Positions 37,198 to 45,758 of a DNA stretch of 64,000 bases are shown in pieces (position 1 is the stretch's first letter; every line of letters begins with the position of its first letter). The notes under the pieces were generated by a model. It was not told where the DNA came from and did not search any database. It saw only the letters and a program-made list of their open reading frames with translations. This DNA is from Streptomyces chartreusis (GTDB lineage: Bacteria > Actinomycetota > Actinomycetes > Streptomycetales > Streptomycetaceae), in assembly GCF_008704715.1 (NCBI RefSeq), contig NZ_CP023689.1, positions 4,650,001 through 4,714,000 on the forward strand, given 5' to 3'. The position numbers and the translations under genes were made by a program.

Positions 37198-38631
37198 TTG
37201 CGCAAGCGCACGCTGCTGCTCGCGGCGACCCTCACCACGGGCCTGCTGACCGCCCTCCCGGCCACCGGCGCCGCGGCGGCGCCTTCCGGCTTGAACGGCG
37301 ACTTCAACGGCGACGGTTTCCGCGACGTCGCCATCGCCGCGCCCATCGGCAAGGTCGCCGGGAAGTCCGGCGCGGGCTATGTCGCCGTGGTCTACGGCAC
37401 CGCGAGCGGGCTGGACACCGGCAAACGGCAGATCATCAGCCAGGACACGGCCGGAATTCCCGGCGTCCCGGAGAGCGGCGACTACTTCGGCGACCGCCTG
37501 ACCACCGGCGACCTGGACGGCGACGGCTACACGGACCTGATCGTGGGCGTGCACGGCGAACAGATCGGCTCGACGGGTGACTCCGGCGTGCTGACGGTCA
37601 TCTGGGGCGGCTCGACCGGCCTGAAGACGGCCACGGACATCAGCTCCCCGCTGCCGGAGAACCGCAACGAGCTGGGCTGGTCCGTCGCCACCGGCGACTT
37701 CGACGGCGACGGCGACACCGACCTGGCGGCGGCGAACATCGCCTTCCCCGAACTGAACGTCTTCGAGGGCCCGTTCACCCGTACCGGCAAGGCCACGGAA
37801 CTCGTCGGCACCGACACCCTTGAGCAGACCGGCATCAACGCCGACAAGCTCGTCGCCGGCGACGTCACGGGCGACGGCAGAACGGACCTCCTGGTCATGG
37901 GACAGGAGGAGTTCACCGACGGCTACCGCACCCGCAGCGTCCTCTACAAGGGCACGGCCTCCGGCCTGAAGGCAGGCAGCAAGGTCGCGGGCGGCTACGA
38001 CGCGGTCATCGCCGACGTCGACAAGGACGGCTACGGCGACATCGTCACCGGCAACTTCATGGAGAAGTCGGCCACCGAGCCGAACGGCGGCCCCGGCGGC
38101 GCTGTCACCGTCACCTACGGTGCCGCGACCGGCCTGAGCAGCCGCACGCCGGTCCGCATCACGCAGGACACCACGGGCGTGCCCGGCTCCGCCGAGAAGG
38201 GCGACGGCTTCGGCTGGAGCCTCTCGGCGGGCGACACCAACGGCGACGGATACCCGGACATCGCCGTCGGCGTCGAGAACGAGGCGATCGGCTCGATCTA
38301 CAAGGCGGGGTCGTTCGCGGTCCTGCGCGGTTCGGCGTCCGGTCTGACGGGCAGCGGCGCCAAGGTCTTCAGCCAGGACTCCACGAGCGTCCCCGGCGCG
38401 GCCGAGCGGCTGGACAACTTCGGCAGCGCGGTCCACCTCACGGACTTCGACGGCAACGGTCGCGCGGAACTTCTCGCGAGCGCCGTGAGCGAGAACACCG
38501 GCGACGGCGCCGTCTGGCTCTTCAAGTCCACCACCTCCGGCATCACCGCCACCGGCTCCAAGTCCTTCGGCGCCGCCACAGTGGGCGGCCCGACGGGCGA
38601 CGCGTACTTCGGCGACGTACTGGCGGGCTGA
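37198..38631 (+). CDS. Secreted FG-GAP beta-propeller protein (array gene 4)
   Basis: A 477-residue exported protein with TTG start after GAAAGGGA, 28 bases from the previous stop. Signal peptide MRKRTLLLAATLTTGLLTAL, a near copy of that of gene 2. FG-GAP units: GDFNGDGFRDVAIAAPIGKVA, GDLDGDGYTDLIVGVHGEQIG, GDFDGDGDTDLAAA, GDVTGDGRTDLLVM, ADVDKDGYGDIVTG, GDTNGDGYPDIAVGVENEAIG, TDFDGNGRAELLAS. No catalytic domain. Confidence 0.88.
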   Translation: MRKRTLLLAATLTTGLLTALPATGAAAAPSGLNGDFNGDGFRDVAIAAPIGKVAGKSGAGYVAVVYGTASGLDTGKRQIISQDTAGIPGVPESGDYFGDRLTTGDLDGDGYTDLIVGVHGEQIGSTGDSGVLTVIWGGSTGLKTATDISSPLPENRNELGWSVATGDFDGDGDTDLAAANIAFPELNVFEGPFTRTGKATELVGTDTLEQTGINADKLVAGDVTGDGRTDLLVMGQEEFTDGYRTRSVLYKGTASGLKAGSKVAGGYDAVIADVDKDGYGDIVTGNFMEKSATEPNGGPGGAVTVTYGAATGLSSRTPVRITQDTTGVPGSAEKGDGFGWSLSAGDTNGDGYPDIAVGVENEAIGSIYKAGSFAVLRGSASGLTGSGAKVFSQDSTSVPGAAERLDNFGSAVHLTDFDGNGRAELLASAVSENTGDGAVWLFKSTTSGITATGSKSFGAATVGGPTGDAYFGDVLAG

Positions 38632-38678
38632 CCCGCCCGCCCCCCACCCCACCCACACCATCGCGGGAGGAACCCCAC

Positions 38679-40130
38679 ATGCTGCGGCACCACCGCAACA
38701 GCAACCGCAACCGACTCCAATCACTGGCCCTGGCCACGGCCACGGTCGCCGCCACCCTGACGGCCGCGCCGCTGCTCACCGCCGCGCCGGCCGCCGCGGC
38801 CCCCGCCAAGTACGCCGACGACTTCAACGGCGACGGCTACCGCGACCTGGCCACCGCCGCCCCGTACACCCCGGTCGGCGGCAAGACCGACGCGGGCGCG
38901 GTCGTCGTCAACTACGGCTCCGCGAACGGCATCAGCGCCACCCGCCGCACCGTCATCACCCAGAACACGGCCGGTATCCCCGGCACCGCCGAGCAGGACG
39001 ACGAGTTCGGCCAGGCCCTGGCCTCCGGCGACCTGAACCGGGACGGCTACGCGGACCTCGTCGTCGCCTCCACCGGCGAGAACGCCGAGGCCGGCGCCGT
39101 CGTGATCGTCTGGGGCAGCAGCAGCGGCCTGTCCGGCGGCCAGGTCGTCCCGGACCCGGCCACCTCGGCCCACGACGAGTACGGCATGTCCCTCGCGGTC
39201 GGCGACTTCAGCGGGGACGGCAAGGCCGACCTCGCCGTCGGCAGCACCGGCAGCGACATCTGGATCCACAAGGGCGGCTTCCTCAAGGCCTCCGGCGCCG
39301 CGTCCCGCTACCAGCTCTCCACCGACCTGTACACGGGCGCCATCTACGGCTCCCAGAGCCTGGCCGCCGGTGACGTGAACGGCGACGGCACCGCCGACCT
39401 GGTCGTCAGCGGCACCCAGGCGGAGACCTACGACGACGGCACCTTCGTCTACCTGGGCTCCGCCTCCGGCCTCACCCGCCAGGCGTTCCTCAAGAACGGC
39501 GCCTACGAGCTGGCCGCGGTCGGCGACCTCAACGGCGACGGCTACGCCGACGTCGTCGCCTCCACGTTCGGCGACGACGGCGCGACCAGCCTCGGCGGCG
39601 TCGTCAGGGCCTACCTCGGCAGCGCGAGCGGCGTGCGCACCTCGCCGCAGGCCACGATCACCCAGGACACCCCCGGCGTCCCGGGCTCGGACGAGGAAGG
39701 CGACTGGTTCGGCAACGCCCTGTCCATCGCCGACATCAACCGCGACGGCTACGCGGACCTGGCCGTGGGCACGATCCACGAGACCATCGGCGCCGCGAAG
39801 ATCGCCGGCAGCGTCACGGTGCTGCGCGGCTCGGCCGCCGGCCTGACCGCGACCGGCGCGCAGTCGTTCACCCAGAACACGGCGGGCGTCCCCGGCACCG
39901 CCGAGACCGCCGACCGCTTCGGCGCGTCGGTGCGCCTGTCCGACGTCACCGGCGACGGCAGGGCCGACCTGTCCGTCGGCGCGGACGGCGAGAACCACCC
40001 GGCGGGCTCGATCTACAATCTGCGCGGCGCCGCCTCCGGCATCACCACCAGCAAGGCGATCAGCTTCGGCCCCGGCTCACTGGGCCTGCCGTCGGGCTAT
40101 CTGCGACTGGGCCAGGTCATGCTGCGCTGA
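38679..40130 (+). CDS. Secreted FG-GAP beta-propeller protein (array gene 5)
   Basis: A 483-residue exported protein, ATG start after GGGAGGAACC, signal peptide to about residue 44 (ending AAAAP). FG-GAP units: DDFNGDGYRDLATAAPYTPVG, GDLNRDGYADLVVASTGENAE, GDFSGDGKADLAVG, GDVNGDGTADLVVS, GDLNGDGYADVVAS, ADINRDGYADLAVGTIHETIG, SDVTGDGRADLSVG. It closes the tandem array. The five genes are same-strand and closely spaced, so one long transcript is possible apart from the hairpin after gene 1. Confidence 0.88.
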   Translation: MLRHHRNSNRNRLQSLALATATVAATLTAAPLLTAAPAAAAPAKYADDFNGDGYRDLATAAPYTPVGGKTDAGAVVVNYGSANGISATRRTVITQNTAGIPGTAEQDDEFGQALASGDLNRDGYADLVVASTGENAEAGAVVIVWGSSSGLSGGQVVPDPATSAHDEYGMSLAVGDFSGDGKADLAVGSTGSDIWIHKGGFLKASGAASRYQLSTDLYTGAIYGSQSLAAGDVNGDGTADLVVSGTQAETYDDGTFVYLGSASGLTRQAFLKNGAYELAAVGDLNGDGYADVVASTFGDDGATSLGGVVRAYLGSASGVRTSPQATITQDTPGVPGSDEEGDWFGNALSIADINRDGYADLAVGTIHETIGAAKIAGSVTVLRGSAAGLTATGAQSFTQNTAGVPGTAETADRFGASVRLSDVTGDGRADLSVGADGENHPAGSIYNLRGAASGITTSKAISFGPGSLGLPSGYLRLGQVMLR

Positions 40131-40150
40131 TCCCGACCCGGATCGGGATC
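40129..40150. terminator. Hairpin at the end of array gene 5
   Basis: 8-bp stem GATCCCGA / TCGGGATC with a 6-base loop, beginning inside the TGA stop codon. Confidence 0.55.
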
Positions 40151-40310
40151 CTGATCCACCCGGCCGGCCCTCCCGTACGGCGGAACCCCGACGGGACACC
40201 CGCAGGAGGGCCGCCGCACCCCCTAGGGGATGTCACAGGTCGGCCGCAAAGCCGGGCCCTGACCGCAGGGCCCGGCACACCGATCTCCGGGACCAGGTAC
40301 GTTCGAAGAC

Positions 40311-41291
40311 GTGGCTGGATTCAGGATCGGACGGGGCAGCCGGAACAACGGCACCCCGCAGACGCGCCCCCAACAACCTCCGTACGGGCAGCAGGCGCCC
40401 CAGGGACAGTCGTACGGCTATCCCCCGCCGCCGCAGCAGCCGTACGGCGGCCCGGGCGGCGGCGGTGGCGGCTGGCCGCAGGCCAACAGGGGCGGTGGCC
40501 AAGGCGGTTACGGCCCCGGCGGCCATGGCGGTCGCGGCGGCCATGGCGGCCACGGGGGTCACGGAGGCCACGGGGGTCACGGCGAGCCGGAGTACTTCGG
40601 CGACGGTGACCACCCGCACGGCCCCGGCGGCGCCCACGACCCGTACGCGGCGAACAACCCGGGCCACACCCAGGCCTTCTCCGTCGGCGAGGACCCCTAC
40701 ACCCAGGGCGGGACCTACCAGGCGGGTTCGGCCCCGGCCGGCCCCATCGGGCCCCGTCTGCACTGGAAGGCCCTGCTGCGCGGCATCATCTTCGCCCCCT
40801 CGCAGACCTTCCTGCAGATGCGGGACTACACGATGTGGGGCCCGGCCCTGATCGTGACGCTGCTGTACGGCCTGCTCGCCGTCTTCGGCTTCGACACGGC
40901 CCGTGAGGACGCGATCAACGCGACCCTCTCCAACGCGGTCCCGATCGTCCTGACCACGGCGGCCGCGATGGCGGTGTCCGCTTTCGTCCTGGGCGTGGTC
41001 ACCCACACCATGGCCCGCCAGCTCGGCGGCGACGGCGCCTGGCAGCCCACCGTCGGCCTCTCCATGCTGATCATGTCCCTCACGGACGCCCCCCGCCTGG
41101 TCTTCGCCATGTTCGCGGGCGGCGACGCGACCCTCGTCCAGGCCCTCGGCTGGGCGACCTGGGTGGCCGGCGGCGTCCTGCTCACCCTGATGGTCTCCAA
41201 GTCCCACGACCTCCCGTGGCCGAAGGCCCTGGGCGCGAGCGCGATCCAGCTGATCGCACTGCTGTCGATCGTGAAGCTGGGCACGTTCTAG
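40311..41291 (+). CDS. Yip1-family membrane protein with Gly/His-rich N-terminal region
   Basis: A 326-residue protein with GTG start. Residues 1-150 are low complexity: Gln/Pro/Tyr/Gly repeats (QQPPYGQQAPQGQSYGYPPP), then a GHGG tract repeated about six times, which could bind metal. From about residue 150 the Yip1 domain follows, with four to five transmembrane helices (ALLRGIIFAPSQTFLQM, ALIVTLLYGLLAVFGF, IVLTTAAAMAVSAFVLGV, WATWVAGGVLLTLMV). The role of bacterial Yip1-family proteins is unknown. Confidence 0.82.
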   Translation: MAGFRIGRGSRNNGTPQTRPQQPPYGQQAPQGQSYGYPPPPQQPYGGPGGGGGGWPQANRGGGQGGYGPGGHGGRGGHGGHGGHGGHGGHGEPEYFGDGDHPHGPGGAHDPYAANNPGHTQAFSVGEDPYTQGGTYQAGSAPAGPIGPRLHWKALLRGIIFAPSQTFLQMRDYTMWGPALIVTLLYGLLAVFGFDTAREDAINATLSNAVPIVLTTAAAMAVSAFVLGVVTHTMARQLGGDGAWQPTVGLSMLIMSLTDAPRLVFAMFAGGDATLVQALGWATWVAGGVLLTLMVSKSHDLPWPKALGASAIQLIALLSIVKLGTF

Positions 41292-41313
41292 CGGACGGCG
41301 GTCCACGGAAGAG

Positions 41314-41342
41314 GAGGCCCCTGCCGGTGCGGCAGGGGCCTC
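41314..41342. terminator. Bidirectional terminator downstream of the Yip1 gene
   Basis: Perfect 13-bp stem GAGGCCCCTGCCG and complement, 3-base loop, followed by TTCTC, between convergent genes. Confidence 0.88.
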
Positions 41343-41345
41343 TTC

Positions 41346-41903
41346 TCATCGTGTGCGCCGGACGGTGCGGTGAAGGCCCGGGTCGAGGCCCCGCAGGGCG
41401 GCCTCGACGTCCTCCCGCAGACGCCGCATGACACTCACGCCGTCCGTGACCCCGTCCGAGAGGGTCCAGGTACGGATGCCCCACACCGCGTCCACCCGCC
41501 CGGCATCGCTCGTGGCCCCGGCCGGGCTCAGCCGCAGCGACGCGGTGAAGTTCCGGCGCGAGAGGGCACTGCCGTACGCGACGACCACCTCGGAGTCCGA
41601 CGCCTCCAGGACGTACGCGTCGGCCAGGACCGCCGGACACTGCGGAGCGAGCCGCACGGACGACAGGACCACGTCCCGGATCCGGCCCGGGTCGGCCGCC
41701 AGGGTGAAGTGCAGCTCCTCGGCCACCAGCTGCTGCCCGTCGCGGTGGTCGCGCCGGGCGAACACATGCTGCTTGGCCTTCGCGCGCCCGTAGTCCTTGA
41801 GCTTCCCCCACAGCACGGCCAAGATCACCAGGACCACCAGCGCCAGTACGCCCATCAGCGTTCCGGAGATCCCGTCCGAGGTGCCGGGCGACGTCCCGTT
41901 CAC
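41346..41903 (-). CDS. Membrane-anchored hypothetical protein
   Basis: A 185-residue protein with one N-terminal transmembrane helix (GTLMGVLALVVLVILAVLWG) and a cytoplasmic or external domain of about 140 residues (HVFARRDHRDGQQLVAEELHFTLAADPG). Its start overlaps the stop of the 65-residue membrane protein (ATGA), so the two are cotranscribed. No family recognised. Confidence 0.72.
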   Translation of the reverse strand: MNGTSPGTSDGISGTLMGVLALVVLVILAVLWGKLKDYGRAKAKQHVFARRDHRDGQQLVAEELHFTLAADPGRIRDVVLSSVRLAPQCPAVLADAYVLEASDSEVVVAYGSALSRRNFTASLRLSPAGATSDAGRVDAVWGIRTWTLSDGVTDGVSVMRRLREDVEAALRGLDPGLHRTVRRTR

Positions 41904-42097
41904 CGGCCGCGGCTCTGGTCGCGCAGCTTCTTGCCCGCGAGTGCGGCGCCTGCGCCGATCATCGCGAGCACTCCGTAGGTGACGAACAGACCCATGCTCG
42001 TCGTGCCCACCTTCAGCAGCACGGCCATGACCACGAACAGGGCCGTGCCCGCCCCCATCAACACCTTTTCCACGCTCACCCGGCTGCCCGTCCTCAC
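41900..42097 (-). CDS. Small two-helix membrane protein
   Basis: A 65-residue protein with two hydrophobic helices (VLMGAGTALFVVMAVLL and MGLFVTYGVLAMIGAGAALAG) and basic ends. It overlaps the next gene by four bases. A start at residue 8 is also possible. Function unknown. Confidence 0.7.
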   Translation of the reverse strand: MRTGSRVSVEKVLMGAGTALFVVMAVLLKVGTTSMGLFVTYGVLAMIGAGAALAGKKLRDQSRGR

Positions 42098-42172
42098 TGT
42101 TCGATCCGCGCCGGGAGCACGGCGGTCACCGGCTCCCGGCCATTGCCAAGTAACTGATCCGTGTGTCGTGGC

Positions 42173-42547
42173 TCACCCGAAGGGCCGGGTCGAGCCCATC
42201 CCGAGCGGATGGCCGCAGAGCGCGGCGACGCTCTCCGTGGCCTCGCTCAGCTCCAGGAGGGAGGTCTCGTCGGCGTCCGAGACGGAGTCCAGCCGTTCCG
42301 CGTCGGACGAGAGGTCCTCCGGCCCCTCGTAGCGGTCGGCCACGTCCGCGAGCTCGCCGGCCGCCCAGAACACCGGGTCCCCGAACACCGTGCCGATGCC
42401 GATGCGGTCGCTCAGGGAGTCGTACCGCTCACAGACCTCCTTCCTGGACGTCGGCCCCGTGGCGCACCCGGCGGTGGTCAGTGCGATCAGCCCGACGGCG
42501 ACCACGGCTACGGCGATCCGTCGTGGACCCCCGGCTCGGCGCGTCAT
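42173..42547 (-). CDS. Small lipoprotein
   Basis: A 124-residue protein started at ATG 42547 (MTRRAGGPRRIAVAVVAVGLIAL) behind GGGGGAGGCGG. The lipobox TTAGC follows near residue 27. The mature part is acidic and helical (KEVCERYDSLSDRIG, DLSSDAERLDSVSDADETSLLELSEATES). A Cys (VC) and a later Cys (AALCG) could pair. Unknown function. Confidence 0.72.
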   Translation of the reverse strand: MTRRAGGPRRIAVAVVAVGLIALTTAGCATGPTSRKEVCERYDSLSDRIGIGTVFGDPVFWAAGELADVADRYEGPEDLSSDAERLDSVSDADETSLLELSEATESVAALCGHPLGMGSTRPFG

Positions 42548-42621
42548 CCGCCTCCCCCTCTCTGCTGCTGCCTGCTTCTTCTCGCGTCCCGTCACCGGCC
42601 GGCCCCCCGGCCCGGTGACCG

Positions 42622-43383
42622 TCACCGCCCGCCGGGCCACCGGCGGGAACGCGGGGTGGGCGGCGAACTCACCCGGGCGTCACCGCCCGCCACGACCGCG
42701 CCGTTCATGTGCACGCTGTGCCCGGCGCTGATGGACACCCCGCCGCGCCCGTCCCGGTCCCGCCCTTCGTCCGTCCCGGCAACCGACTCGCGGGCGATCC
42801 GCATCGCGCAGGCGTTGTCGCCGGGCACATGCAGCCACGCCCTGGCACGGGTCTCCTTGACCTGGAACGTGATCGGGTGGAACGTCGTGGGTTCCACTCC
42901 CGGCAGACCGGCCCGCACCACCGAGTCGTGGATCACCTCGGACACCACGAGTGCCGTGTCGCTCGCGGCCTCGTCGAGCGCCTGCCGCAGCGGCTCGCCG
43001 TCGCAGAGCCGGAAGACGTGGTTGACCGCGTTCCCCGCGAAGCCGTGCCCGTCGCGATGGACGGCCCCGGCGTGCACGGCGATCCTGAGCCGCAGCAGCG
43101 GGTCGCTGCGCCGTCTCGCGCCCAGCCCGTCTTCCAGCCGGGGCAGCACAGCGGTGAACAGGGCCTGCACCGGCAGATCCGGCGGTATGACCAGCAGCAC
43201 GCCGTCCCCCCGGTCCTCCTGGGGGCACAGCCGCCACAACTCGTCGGAGAACGCGGCCCGTAACTCGGCGTAGAGGTCCTCGCGACTGCGCAGTTGGTCA
43301 CGGTCGCTGCGCGAGCTGAATCCCTTGATGTCGGCGAAGAGCAGAGGGACATGCTGGGCATGGGGGAACACGGCGGATGTCAC
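42622..43383 (-). CDS. Class III nucleotide cyclase-like protein with AVVAGGD tail
   Basis: A 253-residue protein with GTG start. Residues 10-200 have the class III adenylate/guanylate cyclase pattern: LLFADIKGFSSR with metal ligand D18, RGDGVLLVIP with second metal ligand D60, and RLRIAVHAGAVHRDGHGFAGNAVNHVFRL in place of the catalytic Asn/Arg region. It has no transmembrane part. The tail (residues 222-240, SAGHSVHMNGAVVAGGD) is a short strand motif also found in the neighbouring protein at 43633. Whether it makes cAMP, or only keeps the fold as an effector-associated module, cannot be told. Confidence 0.75.
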   Translation of the reverse strand: MTSAVFPHAQHVPLLFADIKGFSSRSDRDQLRSREDLYAELRAAFSDELWRLCPQEDRGDGVLLVIPPDLPVQALFTAVLPRLEDGLGARRRSDPLLRLRIAVHAGAVHRDGHGFAGNAVNHVFRLCDGEPLRQALDEAASDTALVVSEVIHDSVVRAGLPGVEPTTFHPITFQVKETRARAWLHVPGDNACAMRIARESVAGTDEGRDRDGRGGVSISAGHSVHMNGAVVAGGDARVSSPPTPRSRRWPGGR

Positions 43384-43399
43384 TTTCTGGGTTGGGACG

Positions 43400-43610
43400 G
43401 GTGGGGCGGGGCGGCGGCCGATGGGGCGGCGGCTGGAGCGCCGGGGACGGGGCCGGGAGGCCGACGGGGCGGCGACGGGGACGCGGGACGGGGCCGGGCG
43501 GCCGACCGAATGGCGGCGGGGACGCCGGACGGGGCCGGGGGCCGACGGGGGTGCGGCGGCGGGGACGCCGGGCGAGGCCGGTGGCAGAGGGCCGGGGGCC
43601 GAGAGCCGAG
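43400..43610. repeat. G-rich imperfect tandem repeats in an intergenic gap
   Basis: A strongly strand-biased G tract with degenerate units of about 40 bases built on GGCGGGGACGCCGG, GACGGGGCCGGG and GGCCGACGGGG. It separates the cyclase-like gene from the next minus-strand gene. Several runs of three to five G could form quadruplexes on the plus strand. No gene is supported here. Confidence 0.6.
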
Positions 43611-43632
43611 AGCCGCGGGGCCTGGTCGCCGG

Positions 43633-44316
43633 CTACGACGTCGGGAGCTGGAACATGCCGCACTTCAGTTCCTGGCTCTTCGCGTCGACCAGCGAGAGGA
43701 ACAGCCCGGCGCCGCAGAGCTTCAGCAGTCCGTAGTCGGAGGTGTTCAACTGCCAGCGCCCGCCCGCCTGGACGAGCCGTGCGGTGCCCTGGCTGCTCCC
43801 CTGCCAACTGAGCGCGACCTGGGCGCCGGAGTCGATCTCCTCCGGTTCGCCGAGCCCCACTTCCTCGACCCGGTCCCGGTACGACTGCGACTTCGCGGCG
43901 AACGCCGAGTTCATGGTGGTCTCACAGCTGCTGTCGCCGGGCTGCACGAGGTGGCACCAGGAGGCGGCGTCCCCGAGCCGCTCGGCCAGCCGGGTCTGCT
44001 CGACCGTGTGCAGGGCACCGGGGAGCCCGGGCTCCTCCACCACGGACACGTCGACCGCGGGGTCTGAGCCCAGGGAGACGCCGGTCCAGATCGAACCGGA
44101 CAGGACGACGACCGCCAGGCTTGCGGCCAACAAGGGGTTCGCGAAGGCCCATTGCCGGGCCTTCTGAATGATGGTGACGTCGCCTCCGGCCACGACCGCG
44201 CCGCCGCTGATGGTCGTACTGCCCCCGGACCGGATGTCCACCCGGTTCTGCGCGCCGCGTGCGTCCTGCCCCTGGCGTGGATCCGGACCACGCGGCGGCT
44301 CCCGCTCTTCGAGCAT
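43633..44316 (-). CDS. Membrane protein with AVVAGGDVTI motif
   Basis: A 227-residue protein. The N-terminal 65 residues contain RSGGSTTISGGAVVAGGDVTI, a beta-strand-like motif shared with the cyclase-like neighbour. A transmembrane helix follows (PLLAASLAVVVLSGSIWTGV), then a 130-residue domain with cysteines WCHLV, SCETT and LCGAG, probably outside the cell. Same strand as the cyclase-like gene but separated from it by the G-rich repeat tract. Divergent from the Crp-type regulator by about 50 bases. Function unknown. Confidence 0.72.
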   Translation of the reverse strand: MLEEREPPRGPDPRQGQDARGAQNRVDIRSGGSTTISGGAVVAGGDVTIIQKARQWAFANPLLAASLAVVVLSGSIWTGVSLGSDPAVDVSVVEEPGLPGALHTVEQTRLAERLGDAASWCHLVQPGDSSCETTMNSAFAAKSQSYRDRVEEVGLGEPEEIDSGAQVALSWQGSSQGTARLVQAGGRWQLNTSDYGLLKLCGAGLFLSLVDAKSQELKCGMFQLPTS

Positions 44317-44369
44317 TTGTCATACCTGTCTACTCATGTGTCTGCAAGGCACATAAGAGCAGCATCAAG

Positions 44370-45143
44370 ATGGCCAAAAGGATGCAACTGCCTCGTAAGG
44401 AGGCCCGAGTTTGGGACGCTCCCGGTGTGAGGCACAAGACGTTCTGGGACATCCTCGACGGCGACGAACGCAAGGCGATGGCGCAGGTCGGGCGGGCCCC
44501 GCGGGAACCGGTCGAACCCGGCGGGACGATCCTCCGGCAGAGCGACCTCGCCGACCGGGTCGCCCTGATCATCAGCGGCGCATGCCGTGTGCTCTGGCAC
44601 GGCGAGAACGAGCGCACGACCTATCTGGCCTCCCGGCGGCGCGGCGAACTCATCGGGGAGATGGGCCTGCTGGACCACGGCCCCCGCAACGCGACGGTGA
44701 CGGCGCTGAATCGGACGTACCTCCGCTGGTACGGGCGGGAGACGTTCGAGGGACTGCTCGCCGAGCATCCGGGGATCCTGCGGAAGGTGCTCATGACCGT
44801 GTGCGCGCGGTTGAAGGAGTCGGACCACCACCGCGTCGTCGTCGCGTGCGCTCCCATCAGGCTCAGACTCGCCCGGCTGCTGCTACGGCTGGCGGAGGCG
44901 GAGGGCGAGACCACCGCCCTCGGCATCGAGATCAGGCAGGTGACGCAGGAGGACCTGGGCGACTGGCTGGGCATGGGCCGGGAGGCGGCAGGCCGGCGGG
45001 TACGGGAACTACAGGCGCTGGGGCTCCTCGGCGACGCCCCGACGAGGTCCCGGATCGTGGTGACCGACATCGAGGGCCTGCGCCGCCACGCGTTCGGACC
45101 GGAGCCCGACCCCTCGCGCACGGCCTCCGAGGGCCCTCTTTGA
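44370..45143 (+). CDS. Crp/Fnr-family transcriptional regulator
   Basis: About 257 residues from ATG 44370; GTG at 44427 (MRHKTFWDILDGDERKAM) is an equally reasonable start. The cyclic-nucleotide-binding domain contains GEMGLLDHGPRNATVTAL, where the Gly-Glu and Arg correspond to phosphate-binding residues of Crp. The Crp-type winged helix follows (VTQEDLGDWLGMGREAAGRRVREL). It could bind cAMP or act without ligand. It is transcribed away from the AVVAGGD membrane gene, with the cyclase-like gene about 1 kb away. Confidence 0.88.
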   Translation: MAKRMQLPRKEARVWDAPGVRHKTFWDILDGDERKAMAQVGRAPREPVEPGGTILRQSDLADRVALIISGACRVLWHGENERTTYLASRRRGELIGEMGLLDHGPRNATVTALNRTYLRWYGRETFEGLLAEHPGILRKVLMTVCARLKESDHHRVVVACAPIRLRLARLLLRLAEAEGETTALGIEIRQVTQEDLGDWLGMGREAAGRRVRELQALGLLGDAPTRSRIVVTDIEGLRRHAFGPEPDPSRTASEGPL

Positions 45144-45178
45144 CGTCCCGGGACGACCCACGCCGCACATCGCGGAGG

Positions 45179-45601
45179 TCACACGAGGCAGCGGCCGAGC
45201 AGCCACCGTGCCCGGTGCGCGGACAGGGTCAGCTCGTCCTCGTCCCCGGCGTCGATGACCAGCACCACCTCGTCGCTCGGCCAGCGAGAGGCCAGGTCCC
45301 GCAGGGTGACGGCCCTGTAGCAGGGCACCTGGGGAAAGGCCCTGAGCAGCCGCTCCTCCGAGGTGAAGACCATGACCGCGGGGGCGTCACAGGCGCTCTC
45401 GATCACCGGCAGCACAAGCCGCACGAGTTCACTGCGGTCACCCGTGTACCGGATCCCGCCGATCGCGGGAATCAGCACGTCACAGCCGGCCAGCGCTTCC
45501 AGCGCCCGCAGGTCCACCGCTGTGGACAGGTCCTCCAGAGCCTTCCGCGCCACGGATTCGAAGACCTCTGCCGGGATGACCTCTGCCGGGATCTCAGTCA
45601 T
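45179..45601 (-). CDS. SseB-like hypothetical protein
   Basis: A 140-residue soluble protein (ATG 45601, MTEIPAEVIPAEVFESVAR). There is a short duplicated stretch PAEVIPAEVFE near the start. The core (DVLIPAIGGIRYTGDRSELVRLVLPV, APAVMVFTSEERLLRAFPQVPCYRAVTL) resembles SseB N-terminal-like domains of actinobacteria, whose role is unclear. Convergent with the Crp-type gene, 35 bases apart. Confidence 0.65.
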   Translation of the reverse strand: MTEIPAEVIPAEVFESVARKALEDLSTAVDLRALEALAGCDVLIPAIGGIRYTGDRSELVRLVLPVIESACDAPAVMVFTSEERLLRAFPQVPCYRAVTLRDLASRWPSDEVVLVIDAGDEDELTLSAHRARWLLGRCLV

Positions 45602-45758
45602 AGCGCCGCACCCTCTTGCACAGAGCCGTCCGCGGGACGACGGATCGTCGTCCAGGACCGCGTACCCGCGACCGGCGCGACCATGCGCTGAAAGCGGAGT
45701 GCGTCGTCGGTACGTCAGGTCGCCCGCCGCGTGAACCGCTGCGCCCCGCGCAGGCAGG

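Noticed and set aside
40480..40590. DNA tandem repeat in the Yip1 gene
   Set aside because: GGCCAC/GGGGGTCAC repetition is explained by the GHGG codons of the low-complexity N-terminal region, so it is described with the gene.
44411..45691. A 426-codon frame over the Crp-type gene
   Set aside because: Begins with a TTG near a good AAGGAGG but is Arg/Pro/Gly shadow sequence; the Crp-type reading has both domains intact.
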